DNA from: Microbacterium algeriense
GTDB lineage: Bacteria > Actinomycetota > Actinomycetes > Actinomycetales > Microbacteriaceae
Direction of reading: 5' to 3'
DNA: 64,000 nucleotides
Assembly (NCBI RefSeq): GCF_008868005.1
Contig: NZ_WAAO01000003.1
Span: 124,001 to 188,000, forward strand
Part shown: piece after piece, positions 52,238 to 64,000 of the stretch
Numbering within the stretch: the stretch's first letter is position 1
Layout of the letters: every line of letters starts with the position of its first letter
Made by a program: the position numbers and the translations under genes
Notes under the pieces: model-generated
Databases searched by the model: none
Seen by the model: the letters and a program-made list of their open reading frames with translations, nothing else
What the model was told of the DNA's origin: nothing

Positions 52238-52261
52238 TCTAACCAGCTGAGCTACCCTGCC
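52188..52261 (-). tRNA. tRNA-Met (CAT anticodon)
   Basis: This is a 74-base cloverleaf on the minus strand. The acceptor stem is GGCAGGG/TCCTGCT, the D stem begins GCTC, the anticodon loop reads CTCATAA with anticodon CAT, and the T arm is GCGGG TTCAAGC CCCGC. The G1-U72 pair and the D-stem suggest the elongator form; a lysidine-modified tRNA-Ile cannot be ruled out without more data. The 3' end is duplicated 863 bases away. Confidence 0.92.
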
Positions 52262-52295
52262 GCGAGGCATCCGTCCGCGTGAGAAGAATGCTGCG

Positions 52296-52367
52296 AGCCC
52301 CGAGTCAGGATTGAACTGACGACCCCTTCCTTACCATGGAAGTGCTCTGCCACTGAGCTATCGGGGC
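52296..52367 (-). tRNA. tRNA-Thr (GGT anticodon)
   Basis: This is a 72-base cloverleaf on the minus strand. The acceptor stem is GCCCCGA/TCGGGGC and the anticodon stem-loop is CTTCC ATGGTAA GGAAG with anticodon GGT. The discriminator is T. The 3' CCA is not encoded. It lies 34 bases upstream of tRNA-Met, so they are probably one transcript. Confidence 0.93.
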
Positions 52368-52426
52368 GTGCTGCCCCTCGCGGGGCAACCGTACGAGAAT
52401 ACCATCACTGTGGCGTCCTCATGAAA

Positions 52427-53719
52427 TCAGTCGGACAACGAACTCCGTCCGGCGTTCTCGCGCAGCCACGGCATCGGGTCGATGGTCGTGCCGTTGACGA
52501 TGAGCTCGAAGTGCAGGTGCGCACCGTAGGAGCGTCCGGTGTTGCCGGTCTTGCCCACGATGTCGCCGACCTTGACCGTGTCGCCGGCCTTGACCTGCAG
52601 CGAGCCGTACTGCATGTGCGAGTAGTGGCTCGTGATGACCGACCCGTCGATGACGTGGTCGATGTACACGGTGACGCCGAAAGCACCACCCTGCTCGGTC
52701 GCGATGCGGACCGTGCCGTCGGCGATCGCCTGGATGGGCGCGCCGTTGCCGGGCACGAAGTCGATGCCCTCGTGCAGGCGGCCGCTGCGCATGCCGTATC
52801 CGTAGCTCATGCCGACGCCGACGAGGAAGGGCCACTGGATCGCGGCGTCGGGGTCGTTCGTGAAAAGCTCGCCCGAGTAGTTGATCCCCTGCTCGGCGGC
52901 GACCTGGACCAGCGAGACCGTGCTGAAGTCGCCGGCACGCGCCAGCGACTCGTTCTCGACGCCCGACGGAGCGACGAAGGCCTGGATCTCCTCGGTGTCG
53001 CCCCCTTCGGCGTCCGCGGCGGCGGCGGAGACCAGAGAAGTCGAGGCGATGCCGCTGCCCTGAACCGCGGCGACGGCCTCTGCGGGCAGCGTCATCCCGA
53101 CGGCGAGGAGTCCGGCGAGGCTCATCACGCCGACGGATGCACCGACGGTCACGAGCTTGCGGATACGACGAGGGCGACGGAAGGCGGCCTGCGCGGATGC
53201 CTCGGCCGCGGCAGCGGAGTCAGTCGGCTCCGCCTTCGGCACGCGCGCGGAGGCGGAGACGGTGGGAACGGTTCCGGTGTTCCGGAAGGCGCGGGATGCG
53301 CGCTCGAATGCGTCGCCCTCCGGCTCGACGGACGGCGCGGAAACGGGCTCCGCCTGCGAAAGGAGCGCGTCGACCGTCTCGGCGACCTCGGGCTCGCTGA
53401 CGTCGGCAGCGGCCTCGAGGATCTCCACGACCTCGGTCAGATCACTGGGAGCCACGGGCGAGGCGGGGACGTCCGCGATGATCGGCTCCGGAACCTCCGC
53501 GATGAAGGGCTCGACGGGCGCTGCAGCGACGGCCTCGGACGTCTGTCGCTGGCGCGCGGCACGGCGCGAGAGCGGGATGACTGCGGCGAGCGCGACGGCG
53601 GACTCTGCGATGGAGATGGGGTCCGTCGTTCCCGACGCGGGGGCCTCGGCGGCCGCAGTGCGGTGCCGGCTGGACCGTCGCGTGGGCGCGGGGGCAGCCT
53701 GGGAATTCTCGAAGGGCAA
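52427..53719 (-). CDS. M23-family (LytM) peptidoglycan endopeptidase-like protein
   Basis: This 430-residue protein has an Ala/Pro/Glu-rich N-terminal part (about 1-175) and one membrane helix near 185-205 (KLVTVGASVGVMSLAGLLAV). The extracellular M23 domain is at the C-terminus, about 310-420. The zinc motif is LHEGIDFVPGNG with the H and D ligands, and HLHFELIVNG carries the other histidines. The start is a TTG at 53719 with GAGAGA six bases before it. The long N-terminus inside the cell suggests regulation. It cuts peptide cross-links if active. The leader has a small hairpin. Confidence 0.9.
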   Translation of the reverse strand: MPFENSQAAPAPTRRSSRHRTAAAEAPASGTTDPISIAESAVALAAVIPLSRRAARQRQTSEAVAAAPVEPFIAEVPEPIIADVPASPVAPSDLTEVVEILEAAADVSEPEVAETVDALLSQAEPVSAPSVEPEGDAFERASRAFRNTGTVPTVSASARVPKAEPTDSAAAAEASAQAAFRRPRRIRKLVTVGASVGVMSLAGLLAVGMTLPAEAVAAVQGSGIASTSLVSAAAADAEGGDTEEIQAFVAPSGVENESLARAGDFSTVSLVQVAAEQGINYSGELFTNDPDAAIQWPFLVGVGMSYGYGMRSGRLHEGIDFVPGNGAPIQAIADGTVRIATEQGGAFGVTVYIDHVIDGSVITSHYSHMQYGSLQVKAGDTVKVGDIVGKTGNTGRSYGAHLHFELIVNGTTIDPMPWLRENAGRSSLSD

Positions 53720-53841
53720 AGCGTTTCTCTCGGTCGTGCGTCAAGCTCGGGGGCGCTAACTCCACGGTCACCTTCGGGTGGTGAAAGTGGTAACGATCGG
53801 ATAAACCCTACCGTGCTGACTCTGGGAATGCCATGAATCGT

Positions 53842-54636
53842 TCAGTCTTTTTCGTCGAGGATCGCGAGCAGTTGCGCGTGGACCGCGCCGCCACCGGCGA
53901 GGGTCATCGGGCGCGCGGAGTCGGCGTCGAGACGGGAGAAGAGACCGCCGGCCTCCGTGACCAGGAGCGACCCGGCCGCGAAGTCCCATGGGCGCAGCCC
54001 CCGCTCGAAGTACCCGTCGAGCCGCCCTGCGGCGACGTAGGCGAGGTCGAGCGCTGCCGACCCCATGCGCCGCACGTCACGGGCCATCGGCATCACGCGG
54101 GCCACGGTTGCGAGGTCGCCTTCATGCGTGGCCGGGTCGTAGCCGAACCCCGTCGCGAGGAGCGCCCCTGCCGGCGTCTCGGTCGTGACCGCGAGGCGCT
54201 GGCCGTCGGACCAGGCCCCATGGCCGAGAGCCGCCATGAAGGTCTCGCCGAGGGCCGGAGCGTGGACGGCTCCCGCGAGCACCTCCCAGGCGGCCGGATC
54301 GGGCTCTCCGCTGACCGCGGCGATGCTGACGTTGTATGCCGGGATGCCGTAGGCGTAGTTGACCGTGCCGTCGATCGGATCCACCACCCACGTGATGCCG
54401 CTGGCTCCGGTCTCGGCACCGGTCTCCTCGCCCAGGAAGCCGTCGTCGCCCCGGGCGGCGCGGAGGCGGTCCCGGATCAGCGCCTCCACCTCGCGGTCGG
54501 CATCGGTCACGATGTCGGCGAGCGTCGACTTGGTCGCGGCGAGGCGGACGCCCTCGACGCGTCGCGTGCGGGCGAGCTCCCCCGCTTCCCGGGAGATCTC
54601 GGAGGCGAGTTCGCTGAGTTCGAGAGCGAGCGTCAC
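53842..54636 (-). CDS. inositol monophosphatase family protein
   Basis: This 264-residue product has the IMPase/SuhB metal sites: the glutamate pair in GFLGEETGAE and WVVDPIDGTVNYAYGIPAYN (DPIDGT), and the C-terminal GLRPWDFAAGSLLVTEAGG (WDxAAG). Members act on inositol phosphate, histidinol phosphate or nucleotide phosphates; the substrate is not clear. The ATG overlaps the preceding stop (ATGA), so it is coupled with the membrane protein gene. All metal-binding motifs are complete. Confidence 0.92.
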   Translation of the reverse strand: MTLALELSELASEISREAGELARTRRVEGVRLAATKSTLADIVTDADREVEALIRDRLRAARGDDGFLGEETGAETGASGITWVVDPIDGTVNYAYGIPAYNVSIAAVSGEPDPAAWEVLAGAVHAPALGETFMAALGHGAWSDGQRLAVTTETPAGALLATGFGYDPATHEGDLATVARVMPMARDVRRMGSAALDLAYVAAGRLDGYFERGLRPWDFAAGSLLVTEAGGLFSRLDADSARPMTLAGGGAVHAQLLAILDEKD

Positions 54637-55664
54637 TGCTGCGGGTCCTGCGGCGCCTGCTGCGGCGCGGGCGGCGGCGGGAAGGACGCCGGCGCATCCT
54701 GCGGAGCGGGCGGCGGCACGCTGCCCGGCTGGGGCGGAACCGCGTGCTCGCCGGGCGCCGAGGACGACGCGGGCTGCGGAGCCGGGGGCTGGGGCGGTGC
54801 GGGCTGGGACGGCGCGGACGGCGACGGCGCGGGCGGCTGCGTCGCAACGGGGAACGACGAAGCGGGCGCGGCGACGAGAGCCTGCTGCGAGGGCACGACC
54901 GTCGGATACCCCGTGTAGTAGGCGTTCCAGTCGGGCGAGGAATCGGGGAGTGCCGGCAGCGGCGTGATGCCGTCCGCATACGTGGGCCAGGACGGCGGTG
55001 CCGTCAGCGCGCGGGCCGCCGGGGTCTTCTTCTTGGGCGCGAAGAGCGCGTTCAGCAGCGGGATGAGGGTCGTCCCCACCGCGACGAGGATCGTGAGCGC
55101 GACGACGATCCGCCAGTACAGCTCGCCATAGAAGAAGGTGTTCGGGAACGCGAGGTAGAACACGAGCATCCCGACCAGCCCGGCGAGGAACGTGATGGTC
55201 ACGATGTAGATCACTCGCGTGAACGTCGTGACGTAACGCTGGGCAGCGGGCGTGAACAGTCGCACATGCAGGAGCGCGAGCTGCAGGATCCCGATCACGA
55301 GCAGCAGCTGGAAGAAGCGCTCCGCACCGAAGTAGAGGCCGTCTTCGGGCAGCCAGATCTTCACGGCGCCGACGAGGAGGGCGATGATCCAGCTCACCAT
55401 GCTCGCGAGCTGGAGCCAGTCGGGCCGGTTCGGCGCCAGGCCCGCCTCCAGGATCGCGATGCCGGCGAAGGCCGCCAGCAGCAGGATCGTCAGGAACGCC
55501 CGCCCGATCAGGCCGTCCTGGTCGCCGATGAGGACCCAGACGACGCAGACCAGCGCTGCGGCGATGAGCGCACCGATGGCGATCCAGAGGGATCCTCGGA
55601 TCAGGAGCGACAGATTCCTCTTCTCACCGTGCGGTTCCTGCGCGATGGTGTCCGGCTGGGACAT
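54633..55664 (-). CDS. seven-helix membrane protein with proline-rich tail
   Basis: This 343-residue protein begins MSQPDTIAQEPHGEKRNLSL. It has about seven membrane helices (about 22-215). A cytosolic or extracytosolic tail rich in Pro, Ala, Gln and Ser fills residues 230-343. The helix content is high in hydrophobic residues with FLTILLLAAFAGIAILEAGL. Nothing in the sequence matches a transporter or enzyme motif. The stop overlaps the IMPase start. Pro-rich tails are found on cell-envelope proteins, but its role is unknown. Confidence 0.8.
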   Translation of the reverse strand: MSQPDTIAQEPHGEKRNLSLLIRGSLWIAIGALIAAALVCVVWVLIGDQDGLIGRAFLTILLLAAFAGIAILEAGLAPNRPDWLQLASMVSWIIALLVGAVKIWLPEDGLYFGAERFFQLLLVIGILQLALLHVRLFTPAAQRYVTTFTRVIYIVTITFLAGLVGMLVFYLAFPNTFFYGELYWRIVVALTILVAVGTTLIPLLNALFAPKKKTPAARALTAPPSWPTYADGITPLPALPDSSPDWNAYYTGYPTVVPSQQALVAAPASSFPVATQPPAPSPSAPSQPAPPQPPAPQPASSSAPGEHAVPPQPGSVPPPAPQDAPASFPPPPAPQQAPQDPQQ

Positions 55665-55780
55665 GGCGTTCCTCTCGTCGAGCGGCGATGCCTTCATCCT
55701 GCCACGCCGACCGGCCGAAGCCACGGCTGTCGCCCGGACTGGGGAAGAACGGTCTCGGATCGCGTCGTGGGGAGGACTGC

Positions 55781-56581
55781 TCAGCCGGCCTTCTTCGCCG
55801 AGGCTGCGGCGAAGGCGGCGACCCTGGCCTGCGCATCCTCTGTCTCGAGAGCCGCACCGATCGAACGCGCCTCCTCGCTCAGCTGCTCGACGAACGTGCG
55901 CTCGGGCTGCGAGCGCACCAGCCGCTTCGCCTGACCGTAGGCGCCGGCGGCTCCCGCCAGCCAGAAGCGGGCGACCTCCTCCGCGCGGGCGCGGACGAGT
56001 GCGGCCTCGTCCGCGGAGCTCTCCCCCTCGACCGCCTCGGCGACGAGTCCCCACTCCACGGCCTCCGTCGCCGACAGCAGACGGTCCTGGAGCACGAGCT
56101 GGAGCGCCCTGCGCTGGCCCACCGCACGGGCGAGCTGCGCCGACACCGACAGATCCGGCGTCAGACCGATGTTCGCATACAGGCTGCCGAGCTGGGAGCG
56201 GGACCCGACCACCGCGTAGTCGCTGGACAGGAGGATGCCCAGCCCTCCCCCGACGGTGGTCCCGTGCGCGGCCGCGACGACGGGGATGGCGGACTCGGTC
56301 AGGGAGCGGATCCCGGCGTTGATCACCTCGGCCAGCGCGGTGATCTCGGCGCCGGACGCGCCCATGGTCGTCGCCATGTCGATGACGTCGCCGCCAGCGC
56401 AGAACGCCGGTCCTGAAGCATCGATGAGGATCGCTTTGACGTCCTCCCGCGACGTCGCCTCCGCCGTCGCATCCCGCCAGGCATAGGCCAGATCGGCATT
56501 GAAGGCGTTGAGGCGGGTGGGCCGGTTCAGCGTGAGCCTGGCCATCCCCTCTTCGACGGCGAACAGGATGGCATCGCTCAT
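55781..56581 (-). CDS. enoyl-CoA hydratase/isomerase family protein
   Basis: This 266-residue protein has the crotonase fold: MARLTLNRPTRLNAFNADLA at the N-terminus, FCAGGDVIDMATTMGASGAE as the oxyanion/CoA-binding loop, and AAHGTTVGGGLGILLSSDYA. The catalytic Glu positions of hydratases are uncertain here, so an isomerase or related CoA enzyme is possible. AAGGAG precedes the ATG at 56581. The role is in fatty acid or amino acid breakdown. It shows no link to its neighbours. Confidence 0.9.
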   Translation of the reverse strand: MSDAILFAVEEGMARLTLNRPTRLNAFNADLAYAWRDATAEATSREDVKAILIDASGPAFCAGGDVIDMATTMGASGAEITALAEVINAGIRSLTESAIPVVAAAHGTTVGGGLGILLSSDYAVVGSRSQLGSLYANIGLTPDLSVSAQLARAVGQRRALQLVLQDRLLSATEAVEWGLVAEAVEGESSADEAALVRARAEEVARFWLAGAAGAYGQAKRLVRSQPERTFVEQLSEEARSIGAALETEDAQARVAAFAAASAKKAG

Positions 56582-56627
56582 GGCTTCTCCTTCGAGCACA
56601 GGACGTGTGGGTCCAGCGTAACCGCGA

Positions 56628-57119
56628 TCAGGAGTGCTCCCACACGCGCGAGACGAAGCCCTCCATCCGACGGCGGGTGCTGTCGAGACGGAAGTCGGCC
56701 TGCCCCGCGGCGCGGATCTCGTTCGGAGCGAGCGGATGCGCCAGACGCACGTTCTCGTGGCAGGACAAGTCAGCGCAGATGTAGGCGCCGAAGGAGTCTC
56801 CCCGGCGACCGGCTTCGCCCGCGCGGCGAGCGGAGAAGAGCGCGACCTGATTTCCCGGCTGCATCGTGTGGCAGATGTCGCACATGCCCGAGCGCATCCG
56901 CCCGGGCTCGGTCGCGCGCAGCACGATGCCGATGATCCCGCCCTCGTGCGGGATCAGGACGTATCCGCGTCGGCTCGCTCCGGGGTCGCGCCAGGCGAAG
57001 AAGTCGAGGTAGTCCCAGTCCACGAGCAGGAAGTCGTGCGGCATCTCCATGACGCGCAGCTCATCCTCATCCGCGTTGACGAATGAGGCTCTGACGTCGG
57101 CTTCGGTGAGCGGTCGCAT
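56628..57119 (-). CDS. FBP-domain (EF-G-binding type zinc finger) protein
   Basis: This 163-residue protein has the zinc-finger pattern of FBP (fusidic-acid-resistance/EF-G-binding) proteins: GMCDICHTMQP and YICADLSCHENVRL give four cysteines. They are followed by a C-terminal basic helix. The N-terminus MRPLTEADVRASFVNADEDE is typical of the actinobacterial members. FusB binds EF-G and frees ribosomes from fusidic acid; whether this protein does so is unknown. The ATG has no strong ribosome site. It lies alone between ECH and tRNA-Tyr. Confidence 0.82.
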   Translation of the reverse strand: MRPLTEADVRASFVNADEDELRVMEMPHDFLLVDWDYLDFFAWRDPGASRRGYVLIPHEGGIIGIVLRATEPGRMRSGMCDICHTMQPGNQVALFSARRAGEAGRRGDSFGAYICADLSCHENVRLAHPLAPNEIRAAGQADFRLDSTRRRMEGFVSRVWEHS

Positions 57120-57216
57120 CGCCCCAGTCTATGAACCGCAGACGCTCGATCGGCCCAGCTGCGGATCTCGTCTTCCAGGCGTCGGGTGGTGCTGTCGCTG
57201 CGCTCCGGAGATGAGA

Positions 57217-57247
57217 GAAGGCCCTCGCGACGAGCGCTCGGGCCTTC
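57217..57247. terminator. terminator downstream of tRNA-Tyr
   Basis: The arms GAAGGCCC / GGGCCTTC pair around a 15-base loop that contains CGAGCGCTCG. It stands 25 bases beyond the tRNA-Tyr 3' end. Confidence 0.75.
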
Positions 57248-57275
57248 GTATCCGCTCTTGTCTGCGGAGCGGTGG

Positions 57276-57357
57276 TGGCGAGTGAGGGATTCGAACCCCC
57301 GAATGCAGAGCAGTCTGATTTACAGTCAGATCCCTTTGGCCGCTTGGGTAACTCGCC
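57276..57357 (-). tRNA. tRNA-Tyr (GTA anticodon)
   Basis: This 82-base class II tRNA is on the minus strand. The acceptor stem is GGCGAGT/ACTCGCC, the anticodon stem-loop CTGACTGTAAATCAG has anticodon GTA, the variable arm is long, and the T arm is GGGGGTTCGAATCCCTC. The CCA that follows is encoded (57273-57275). The long variable arm and anticodon define tRNA-Tyr. Confidence 0.95.
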
Positions 57358-57443
57358 AGAGCGCACCCGTCCGACTTGAACAGCCAACCGGGGGCACGAG
57401 AGACAAGCATACCTGCCAGGGGCAGGTGCAGGAAATCGGACCG

Positions 57444-58373
57444 TCAGCTGCCGTGGACGCCGCGCTCGGCTTCGGCCAGCGATTCGGGCGTCCGCAGCAG
57501 GCCGCCCTCTGCGCGGCAGGTCGCCGCAGCGACGTCCATGGCGCGGAGCAGCAGCGCTCGCCACTCCTCGAGCTCCTGCGGCGCGGCCGAGACGAGACCC
57601 TCGGAGACGGCGGCCAGCGTCGCATCCCCGGCTCCGACGGTGTCGATCACAGCGCCGGGAAGCTCGGCGATGGGAGCGGACACGACGCCGGCGTGTGCGT
57701 CGATGGTGGCGCCGTCAGCTCCAGCGGTCGCCAGCACCGCTGCCGCGCCGAGGTCTCGCAGCCGGGCGCGCAGGGCATCGAGGTCGCCGTCGTAGAGGAT
57801 CGCCGCGTCATCCGCGCCGACCTTGACGAGGGCGGCGGACGCGGCGAGCCGCTCGAATCCGCGGACGAACTCGTCGCGATCGCTCAGCATCCCGGTGCGG
57901 GGGTTGGGATCGACCGCGACCCGCGCTTCGGCCAGCGCATCGATCAGCGCCTCGACCTCCGCCGGCACGTCGAAGGGGAAGCAGCTGATCGCGACGAGCC
58001 CGGCATCCGCGATCGCCTGGCGCGCGTCGTCCGAGTACCGGATGCTGCGCCTCTGTGCCGCCTCGTTGAAGACGTACTGCGGCTCTCCGTCGGCTCCGCG
58101 CTGCACGATCGCCCGCGAGGAACCGAGAGGTGCCGCGCTCGCGATCAGCCGCACGCCGTGATCCGAAAGGTACTCGCGGATGTGCGCGCCCGCCTCATCC
58201 TCCCCCACCATCGCGATCAGGGTCGTGGGGACGCCAAGGCGCCGCAGGCCGACCGCGACGTTCAGCGCCGCCCCTCCGACCAGCTCCCGCACTCCCGCCC
58301 GGTCGCGGATCTCATCGATCAGGGCATCGCCGATCACGACGACGGAACCGGCGGATGACGTCTCATTGCTCAC
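57444..58373 (-). CDS. PfkB-family sugar kinase
   Basis: This 309-residue protein has the ribokinase fold: VVVIGDALIDEIRDRAGVRE, GGAALNVAVGLRRLGVPTTL and the anion-hole/active-site motif DTVGAGDATLAAV at about residues 240-252. The catalytic aspartate follows GAG. The substrate (fructose, ribose, adenosine or other) cannot be told. The ATG lies near 58373 with weak ribosome sites. It is divergent from the lipoprotein gene. All family motifs are intact. Confidence 0.92.
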   Translation of the reverse strand: MSNETSSAGSVVVIGDALIDEIRDRAGVRELVGGAALNVAVGLRRLGVPTTLIAMVGEDEAGAHIREYLSDHGVRLIASAAPLGSSRAIVQRGADGEPQYVFNEAAQRRSIRYSDDARQAIADAGLVAISCFPFDVPAEVEALIDALAEARVAVDPNPRTGMLSDRDEFVRGFERLAASAALVKVGADDAAILYDGDLDALRARLRDLGAAAVLATAGADGATIDAHAGVVSAPIAELPGAVIDTVGAGDATLAAVSEGLVSAAPQELEEWRALLLRAMDVAAATCRAEGGLLRTPESLAEAERGVHGS

Positions 58374-58447
58374 CCGCCGACACTATCGCGGCACGGGGAG
58401 GCTGCGGCAAGGCAGCGATCCTCTCCGGCTGGCCGACCGACGGGGAG

Positions 58448-58453
58448 TACCGT
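58448..58453 (+). promoter_or_regulatory. -10 box giving a leaderless lipoprotein mRNA
   Basis: TACCGT lies at exactly -12 to -7 before the ATG at 58460, and there is no Shine-Dalgarno sequence. This fits a leaderless transcript. Confidence 0.5.
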
Positions 58454-58459
58454 GTGGCC

Positions 58460-59050
58460 ATGAACCCCCGACTCATCGGTGCCACCGCGGCTGTCGTCCT
58501 CCTCCTCGCCCTGACGGCGTGCGCCCCGCAGGCGGGCGGCGCCGGGAGTCCTTCGCCGAGTTCGACGCAGAATGACGCGGCCGGTGATGAGGAGACGGGC
58601 ACGCCGTCGCCCAGCCCGACGCCGACCGCCGCGCCCGTCGCGCTCCCGACGGACTGCCGCGCGATCCTGTCGGAGGCCGTGTTGACGGAGCTCGCCGACA
58701 CTCCGCTCAACCACGCGGCGTTCGGTCCCTCCGGCGTGGGCGAAGACGGCGCCCTCACCTGCATCTGGGGCGACCCCGGCGCCGACACGACCCGACTCAC
58801 GACGACCATCTCCGGGATGAATCGCGGACCCGCTCTCGACCTGCTCAACAAGCTGGCAGATGACGAGGGATTCTCCTGCTTCACCCCGGACGGCGGCACG
58901 CGCTGCGAGAAGACCTGGCCCAACGAGCAGTACCCCGTGACGGACGGCCGCACCCTGTTCTGGCGAGACGACGTCCTGATCGACACCCGCTACTCGAACC
59001 TCGCCCCCGCGGGGTACACCTCGAGCATCGTGGACCACCTCTTCGACTGA
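58460..59050 (+). CDS. predicted lipoprotein of unknown function
   Basis: This 196-residue product starts with MNPRLIGATAAVVLLLALTA and the lipobox cysteine at C21. A Ser/Pro/Thr-rich linker spans about 28-62, and the folded domain about 62-196 has at least four cysteines (ADTPLNHAAFGPSGVGED in the middle). It would be anchored outside the membrane after diacylglyceryl transfer. No enzyme motif is seen. It could be a binding or structural lipoprotein. Promoter and start agree with a leaderless mRNA. Confidence 0.85.
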   Translation: MNPRLIGATAAVVLLLALTACAPQAGGAGSPSPSSTQNDAAGDEETGTPSPSPTPTAAPVALPTDCRAILSEAVLTELADTPLNHAAFGPSGVGEDGALTCIWGDPGADTTRLTTTISGMNRGPALDLLNKLADDEGFSCFTPDGGTRCEKTWPNEQYPVTDGRTLFWRDDVLIDTRYSNLAPAGYTSSIVDHLFD

Positions 59051-59074
59051 GCGACCCCGCACCCGCTCCTCCCT

Positions 59075-59157
59075 CGAGTGCACGGCTTCGCGTCGACTGC
59101 ACGGCGTATGGACGCAGGCATCCCGTGCACTCGGCGACTTCCCGTGCACTCGGCGAC
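59075..59157. repeat. direct and inverted copies of a CGAGTGCACGG unit
   Basis: Two identical 18-base copies TCCCGTGCACTCGGCGAC lie at 59121-59138 and 59140-59157. The complement of their core, CGAGTGCACGG, is at 59075-59085. They fall in the 190-base gap between the lipoprotein and rpoC, which otherwise holds the rpoC terminator. Confidence 0.75.
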
Positions 59158-59178
59158 CGCGAACACCGCGGGGACGAC

Positions 59179-59208
59179 GAAGGCCCCGGGGCGAACCCCG
59201 GGGCCTTC
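59179..59208. terminator. bidirectional terminator of rpoC and the lipoprotein gene
   Basis: A perfect 13-base stem GAAGGCCCCGGGG / CCCCGGGGCCTTC with the loop CGAA. It lies 32 bases after the rpoC stop. Confidence 0.9.
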
Positions 59209-59240
59209 GTTCACTCAGTCACACCTCGGCTGTGCCTCAA

Positions 59241-63116
<3,876 letters not shown>

Positions 63117-63156
63117 TAGTTCTCCTGTGTCGGAAATTCTGTTTGAGAAGTCTGGG

Positions 63157-63222
63157 CTTCGACAGGCTCAGCGACCCGGTGGGTCCTGGTGTCAGGAACC
63201 TGGGTCCCTGAGCCTGTCGAAG
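63157..63222. repeat. REP-like inverted repeat between rpoB and rpoC
   Basis: The 15-base arm CTTCGACAGGCTCAG (63157-63171) is repeated inverted at 63208-63222, with a further GACCC/GGGTC match and about 26 bases between. A shortened version (GAGCCTGTCGA) occurs in the rplM leader at 38464. The unit is known as a dispersed intergenic repeat in actinobacteria in my memory; no search was run. Confidence 0.75.
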
Positions 63223-63224
63223 GG

Positions 63225-64000
<776 letters not shown>

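Noticed and set aside
53720..53841. Possible c-di-AMP (ydaO) riboswitch before the M23 peptidase gene
   Set aside because: Such riboswitches occur before cell-wall hydrolases, but only a small TCACC/GGTGA hairpin is visible and the conserved riboswitch core was not found.

Overview
The window is a high-GC (about 70%) actinobacterial chromosome segment. It most resembles Microbacterium or another Microbacteriaceae genus: flagellar genes without L/P-ring genes, frequent GTG starts, actinobacterial Asp23/DUF2273/DUF6286 stress genes and the rpoB-rpoC arrangement. The genus is an inference, because no 16S rRNA gene is present.

Region 1 (1-25284) is a nearly continuous flagellar cluster. flgN-flgK-flgL run leftward and flgL is cut by the window edge. 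Rightward come the motility sigma factor fliA, flagellin fliC, fliD-fliS-fliT-like, then flgB-flgC-fliE-F-G-H-I-J-K-flgD-flgE, swrD-motA-motB, fliM-N-O-P-Q-R-flhB-flhA and csrA, mostly joined by ATGA/GTGA overlaps. Five transcription units start at near-identical boxes TAAC-N15-GC/CCGATAG or GCCGACAG, which is the FliA/WhiG (sigma-28) promoter pattern. The fliC leader carries two CsrA-type GGA sites, one in a hairpin loop and one on the Shine-Dalgarno sequence. The leftward-facing genes that follow encode a membrane protein with a degenerate GGDEF domain, a histidine kinase and an OmpR-type regulator, with imperfect direct repeats in the regulator-kinase gap.

Region 2 (29055-41762) is housekeeping: tsaE, alr, acpS, glmS, coaA, a Ppx/GppA phosphatase, an AraC-type regulator, glmM, rpsI, rplM, an EEP-family hydrolase, truA and an APC permease.

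Region 3 (41862-51279) is accessory and stress-related. It holds an HxlR regulator divergent from a QorB-like oxidoreductase. Next is a leftward Asp23/DUF2273/AmaP-like/CsbD cluster followed by an ECF sigma factor with two more Asp23-like genes. A TetR-MFS pair with a palindromic operator, two small unknown genes facing a nested palindrome, and a CPBP protease complete the region.

Region 4 (51292-64000) starts with an 863-bp cassette between 66-bp direct repeats made of the 3' part of a tRNA-Met gene. It carries one DUF3800-like gene and no integrase. Then come tRNA-Met, tRNA-Thr, an M23 peptidase, an inositol monophosphatase, a proline-rich-tailed membrane protein, an enoyl-CoA hydratase, an FBP-domain protein, tRNA-Tyr, a PfkB kinase, a lipoprotein, rpoC and the 3' end of rpoB.

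No gap between genes exceeds about 300 bases. I saw no CRISPR array, rRNA gene, IS element or replication origin.
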